From: Agrypnia vestita | Taxonomy: Eukaryota > Arthropoda > Insecta > Trichoptera > Phryganeidae | Direction: 5' to 3' | Assembly: GCA_016648135.1 (NCBI GenBank) | Contig: JADDOH010000317.1 | Span: 186,001 to 250,000, forward strand | DNA length: 64,000 nucleotides | Shown here: in pieces, positions 59,600-64,000 of the stretch | Layout of the letters: every line of letters begins with the position of its first letter | How positions within the stretch are numbered: position 1 is the stretch's first letter | The notes under the pieces: model-generated | What the model saw: only the letters and a program-made list of their open reading frames with translations | The model's database searches: none | Told to the model about the DNA's origin: nothing | Program-made: the position numbers and the translations under genes

Positions 59600-60537
59600 A
59601 ATTCCAATTCCACAAAAGAATTTAATGAATTTATTAAAACTTAACTAATAATTTGACAGATACACTAATATTCACAGCTTTAAAATGATATTAAAAAAGA
59701 AATAAAACTACATCAGATGCAAAAATTTATTTATTTGACAGACAATAAATGTTTTCTAACAATATAATAGTATCTACTATGTATTAATATTATTTTAGTT
59801 TAATTAAAAGCCACTACACAAATGAGCAGTTCTGTGCGGTATATTTTTAGTAGAATATAGTGATAAAAATATCAACATAAAATTACATTACACGAAAATA
59901 AGATAAATATTGAAAGATACATAATTGAAAAGACTTCACTACAGGTCTCGACAAGTTATGTTAACATAAAAACAAAATAATACACCGTCATGTACATAAC
60001 ACCTCATAGCTGAACATATATTATACAATTCAAAGATTTTTAAAATAAAAATGACCATGACAGGTACATGATAATAACTTTTGACTGTAATTTTTTTAAA
60101 TAAAATAAAAGTACATAAAATAAATTTGTAAAATAAAAATAATGCAATCAAACATTATAAATACATATTTACTTTATGACATTTTTTTACGAATACATAT
60201 TAAAATTATGAACAAATAAAATAAACATGACAAAATCAACATTACGTAGTTAAATACATTTTTTTTTTTGTACGTTTACATGTACATAGTTGGTTTACGA
60301 AATCAAGAATTACAATAATAGATGGATGATTTCAAGTTACAGAATAATCCAACCGCTAAAATGAAGATTTATTTTTCTTTTAAGCCAAGCAAAAAAAAAA
60401 CACAAGCGGAAATGTTTACGTTTAACCTGGACACTGCATATTTATCATTTAATAACATTTCTCATTTAGATGTTGGATGTATATCCATATTGACATATTT
60501 GCCTCCTAAATATCGATTACAAAAAAATAATATTTGA
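59600..60537 (-). other. Hrs 3' untranslated and downstream sequence
   Basis: AT-rich sequence downstream of the Hrs stop codon. Several minus-strand AATAAA hexamers occur (for example near 59727-59737), so the poly(A) site cannot be fixed. No ORF is supported. Confidence 0.5.
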
Positions 60538-63500
60538 TTAGTCAAAACTAATAAGTTCAGCTGTAGGATTTTCTTGTATCACTGGCTTTTGTTGTATCGG
60601 GGAACCCTGAGAAGTCTGTGGACCAACCATAGACAGAGGAGGTCCCTGGCTAATGACAGCACTATTAGCGGATGTTGACGTTGGCGACAAACTTCCCAAC
60701 TTTGTATCCCCTGTTGTATTACTGGGCATCTGGTTGCCCTGAGGCATCGGTGTTTGATTTTGATTCTGATTGATCGGTTGAGGATGTCCTATCATTTGCC
60801 CTCCTATCTGATTCTGTCCAATGTGAGGCATTGACTGCGGCTGATGCCCCGGGGGCATGTTTTGGTTCAAAGGCTGACCCACCTGATTGCTCATTTGCGG
60901 AGGCACTTGTCCGGGTTGTGGGAAGTTTTGAGGTCTAGGATGTCCCATCTGTTGACCCATCGGTTGCGGTATTTGTCCCATCTGGTGACCGTGAGGTGGT
61001 ATCCCTTGTGGGTTCATCTGCGGGGCTTGTTGACCCATCTGCGGACCTTGCTGGTTCATTTGTGAATGTGGTGGCATTTGTCCATGCTGAGGAATTTGTT
61101 GCTGATTCATTTGAGGAGTCGATTGCGGAATTTGTGTCCCTTGAGGACCTACCATCGGACCTTGTTGCATTTGTTGAGATCCAGGGATGGGTATTTGTGA
61201 TCCCTGAGTTCCTTGCATGCCCATTTGATTTTGTTGATTCATTTGTGATGTCTGATGGGGTAACTGAGAGCCTTGCGGCCCGTGCTGAGTTATGGGCAAT
61301 CCCATTTGAGGACCTTGAGGCATAGACGTGACTTGTTGTCCCAGCATCGTTCCTGGAGGAACCATTCCTCCCATAGGTTGTCCTTGCTGATTCATCTGCT
61401 GTTGCTGCTGGTTCATGGGCGGAACCTGCATATTAAGCGAAGGGAGGTGGCCCATCTGCTGTCCCTGCTGCAAGGCCATGTTGTGTTGGGGCATGCCCAC
61501 TTGAGGACCGGACTGCCTGATCATGCCAGGCTGTTCAGGCCCCATCTGCGGAGGGCGGTGCATGGCGGACATCATGGGAGGATAGCCTTGACCATATGGT
61601 GGGTTCTGGTAAGATTGTTGCGAGGGATGGAACTGGTGTACAGGACTCCCCTGCAGATAATACGCTCCCGAGCCACCCATCATGTATTGGTGTTTTTGTT
61701 GTTCTTGCCGCATCTGCATCTCTCTTTCTTGTTCCTGAAGGATATATAATTATTGAATTACAATGTTAGCACAATTTTATTATATATTCATATTTGAAGA
61801 CCCATAACATAGTCTATATACCTGAACGCGCTGAAGAGCCAACTGCCTCTGGTATTGTAGATACTCCTGTTTTTTCTTGCGCATGATGTCCAATTTGTGC
61901 GCCATCTGTAACTGTCTCTGTCTTTCTGCTTGCTCAGCTGCTCTCCTCATACGTTCAGCGTGTTCTTCGCGGAGCACGTCCAGAGCGGCACGGGAATCCT
62001 TCACTTGGGTCAGCTTATCCTGTGGTAATATATTAATTTTTAAAAACAATCACATTGATTAATATAGAAAAAATGGATTTTTATCATTGGCAAATTTTAA
62101 ATGAAATGATCCAGAATCATAGATATAATAAAAAGTGAACCAACCTGTAAACCCTCATAATGTACCCTGCTGTCATCTTGTTGCTGGATATAGCGAAGAA
62201 GTCGTGAATGCATCGTGGTAATGTTCATGAAAAGTGTTTGCACGGAACTATCGTTGGCTATAGAACGTCCTCTGTGAACAATAAATTAATGTTGTTAAAA
62301 TTGTATAAACATTTGGTAAATAGTTGGTTTATTTCCACTGGTACATATTTCTACAATGATTTTATTTTGTGATCCAAAGTTCTTATCACATGACCAAAAG
62401 CGTGAAGAGATCTGAGGGGCTAAGAATCTATTAGGGCTGGTTGTATCAGCTTGGTTTATAGTAAACTTTTGTTTAAAGCATACATTTTCCACCAATTGAA
62501 CAACCTGTTTTGTTAAAATTCATGATTTAAATGAACTATTACTTGAATATAAATGAACTATATGAACTAAGTTGACACAACCGACTCTTAACCTGGCATA
62601 TGAAATAGATCTCATCTGTGTATATCAGATCCGATGCAAGACAAAAAATAATATGTAATACTATTCCCAGATTCTTAACATTTTATTTAAAGATCTGAAT
62701 TGTTTATAAAATTTAAATGATGAAACAGTACCTATGCCACATTAATTTCTTGGTAATGAAAATAAAAAATAAATAAAAATTCTACACGAGATATTAATAC
62801 ATATTTGTAATTTCCATGATTTAATTATCTACGTACCTGCTGGTCAAATACAATTTCCTAAGAATTTTGAGGACATGTTTGGTTCAGAAATAACATTTGT
62901 CAAATAGAAAATAAACGAGTCCTTTTCTGTTGTCAGAAATACGAAAAATGGAAAACTAATGCTGCTGTAGTGTAGGTAGGAAATTATAAACATTAAATAA
63001 ATAAATTACAACAGACAATTTGGAAAGCGATAATCCAAATGTACTATGTACACAAAAAAGAGTCAAATAGACTTTTTTGAAAATAGTTTAAATACATATT
63101 GAGGGTAGAAAGCCAAAAGGGCATTAGTGATTATTTCAAACTTTACAGGAGAGTAAAAGTGAGTTCTGTCAATCTGATTTTGTCAATGTTTCTTTTATTA
63201 TTAATCGATTTCCATATTTGTTAATCCAAAACACATATGGAAGTCATTTAATAATAAAATAAATTGACAAAACATTATTTTGATCTGTAAAGTTTGAAAT
63301 AATCACTAACACCCTTTTGGCTTTATACTCTCAATATTAATTTATTGTGTACAAAATATGAGGAAAATTTACTAAAAAAAATATTTTAAAATTATTAGGT
63401 ATTTATTTACCTGGAAGAGTTGCTTTTCATTCTGTTGACAAATATTTCAACCTGACTTTTGAGGGCCGTAATAAACTCCTCCATTTCTGGATCCGTTGTG

Positions 63501-63860
63501 GCCCCATTCTCCAATTTCATTGAGGCTAGTTTGTTTGCCAGCATTTCATTCATTCCCTGTAAATACAATGATGGCTAGATCTGATTTCTTGAGGCAGTTT
63601 CTATTTTGGCAATCACTTTCATCTGTGAGTTGTGTATGTTTACATCAACCAATGCAAAATATCAAGAAATTAAAATTACAACAAGAAATGAACATAGCAT
63701 TTTATTATTACCGCTGTTGTCACTGGATGCGGTCCAGGGGAGGGTGTGGGGGCTGAAGGGGGTTCCTGCAGGGAGGAGGGAGCCTGCACGCGCTGCTCCC
63801 AGTAGTTTCTGTCCAAATATCTGGATAGCTCTGCTGGAGGTGCTGAGCCCGGAGGACTAC
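60538..63860 (-). CDS. Hrs: Hrs/Hgs ESCRT-0 subunit, C-terminal five exons
   Basis: Endosomal sorting protein that binds ubiquitinated cargo with STAM and hands it to ESCRT-I. Exons (minus): 63712-63860, 63411-63556, 62145-62271, 61822-62019, 60538-61734; all GT/AG and in phase (1817 nt). Motifs: 'ELSRYLDRNYWEQR', 'FVNRMKSN', 'GRSIANDSSVQTLF' and 'YEGLQDKLTQVKDSRAALD', which match the human HGS core, then a coiled-coil rich in RRAAEQAERQRQ/KKKQEYLQYQRQ. The last exon is a ~330-residue Gln/Met/Pro-rich low-complexity tail ending 'AELISFD', the terminal clathrin-box-like signal of the family. The VHS, FYVE and UIM exons lie past the right edge. Confidence 0.95.
62431..62590. mobile_element. Diverged hairpin MITE in Hrs intron
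   Basis: The ends 'ggctggttgtatcagcttgg' and 'aagttgacacaaccgactc' are inverted, with 'tttaaagcatacatttt' inside. It belongs to the family found at 47461-48043 and within the Tc1-like copies. From 62592 to 63098 the intron shows nothing else. Confidence 0.75.
63099..63336. mobile_element. Hairpin MITE of the 'ggtagaaagccaaaag' family
   Basis: The ends 'attgagggtagaaagccaaa' and 'tttggctttatactctcaat' are inverted. Inner blocks match the copies at 33582 and 59342. It lies in the Hrs intron 75 bp from the 3' end of the exon at 63411-63556. Confidence 0.82.
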
Positions 63861-64000
63861 CTGCAAGTGACAATTGCTACCGCTACTGACTATTGTAACT
63901 ATTCCTAGTGACCAGTACATATTAGGTTAGGTTAGTTAGGAGGTTGCAAGCGCTTTGCTCAGTTAGAAGAATATTGATGTTACATGTAATCCATACATCT

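Noticed and set aside
60996..61749. Long plus-strand ORFs opposite the Hrs last exon
   Set aside because: Antisense shadows of the Gln/Met/Pro-rich low-complexity Hrs tail.

Overview
The window looks like a piece of an AT-rich, transposon-dense arthropod (most likely insect) nuclear genome. Evidence: two conserved animal genes broken into short exons with canonical GT/AG introns, no bacterial-style gene packing, and arthropod-type mobile elements (piggyBac, hAT, pogo/Tc1, mariner, DIRS, Penelope-like, RTE-like LINEs, tRNA-derived SINEs, hairpin MITEs). The sequence alone does not settle the insect order.

Host genes. Both are on the minus strand. (1) ATR, the DNA-damage checkpoint kinase: I could assemble 29 coding exons between 45817 (ATG) and 10167, all in phase, 7481 nt of coding sequence or about 2493 residues. 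It runs from the N-terminal helical repeats through the UME and FAT regions to the kinase catalytic and DFN-type metal-binding loops. The last ~100-150 residues, including FATC, are not in the window and should lie beyond the left edge. (2) Hrs/Hgs, the ESCRT-0 endosomal sorting protein: its last five coding exons (63860 to 60538) carry the core helical region, a long Q/M/P-rich tail and a terminal clathrin-box-like ISFD end. Its VHS/FYVE exons lie beyond the right edge.

Layout from left to right. 1-8760: a dead DIRS-type tyrosine-recombinase retrotransposon (gag, RT-RNase H, recombinase, all minus) framed by long inverted arms and split by a 1639-bp hAT-like element with a perfect 8-bp target duplication. 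8761-10166: LINE tail and a fold-back element. 10167-45817: ATR, whose introns hold a mariner remnant, three pogo-like elements with TA duplications plus a shorter fourth copy, an apparently intact piggyBac transposon (19979-22752), a second degenerate piggyBac, a 1.6-kb hAT, SINEs, MITEs and a Penelope-type palindrome with a hammerhead-like motif. 46104-57962: a nest of transposons (a hAT inside a hAT of the same family, carrying Tc1-like elements, one of which carries an LTR-like insert), readable because target duplications and empty sites are both present. 57970-59600: LINE and Penelope-like remnants, the latter with a GIY-YIG fragment and a hammerhead-like motif. 60538-63860: Hrs.

The two host genes are not functionally linked in any way I can see; they are neighbours separated by about 14.7 kb of mobile DNA. 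The most interesting material is the hammerhead-like RNA motifs, the self-nested hAT, the complete piggyBac copy, and a small two-exon helix-turn-helix ORF kept inside a Tc1-like element.
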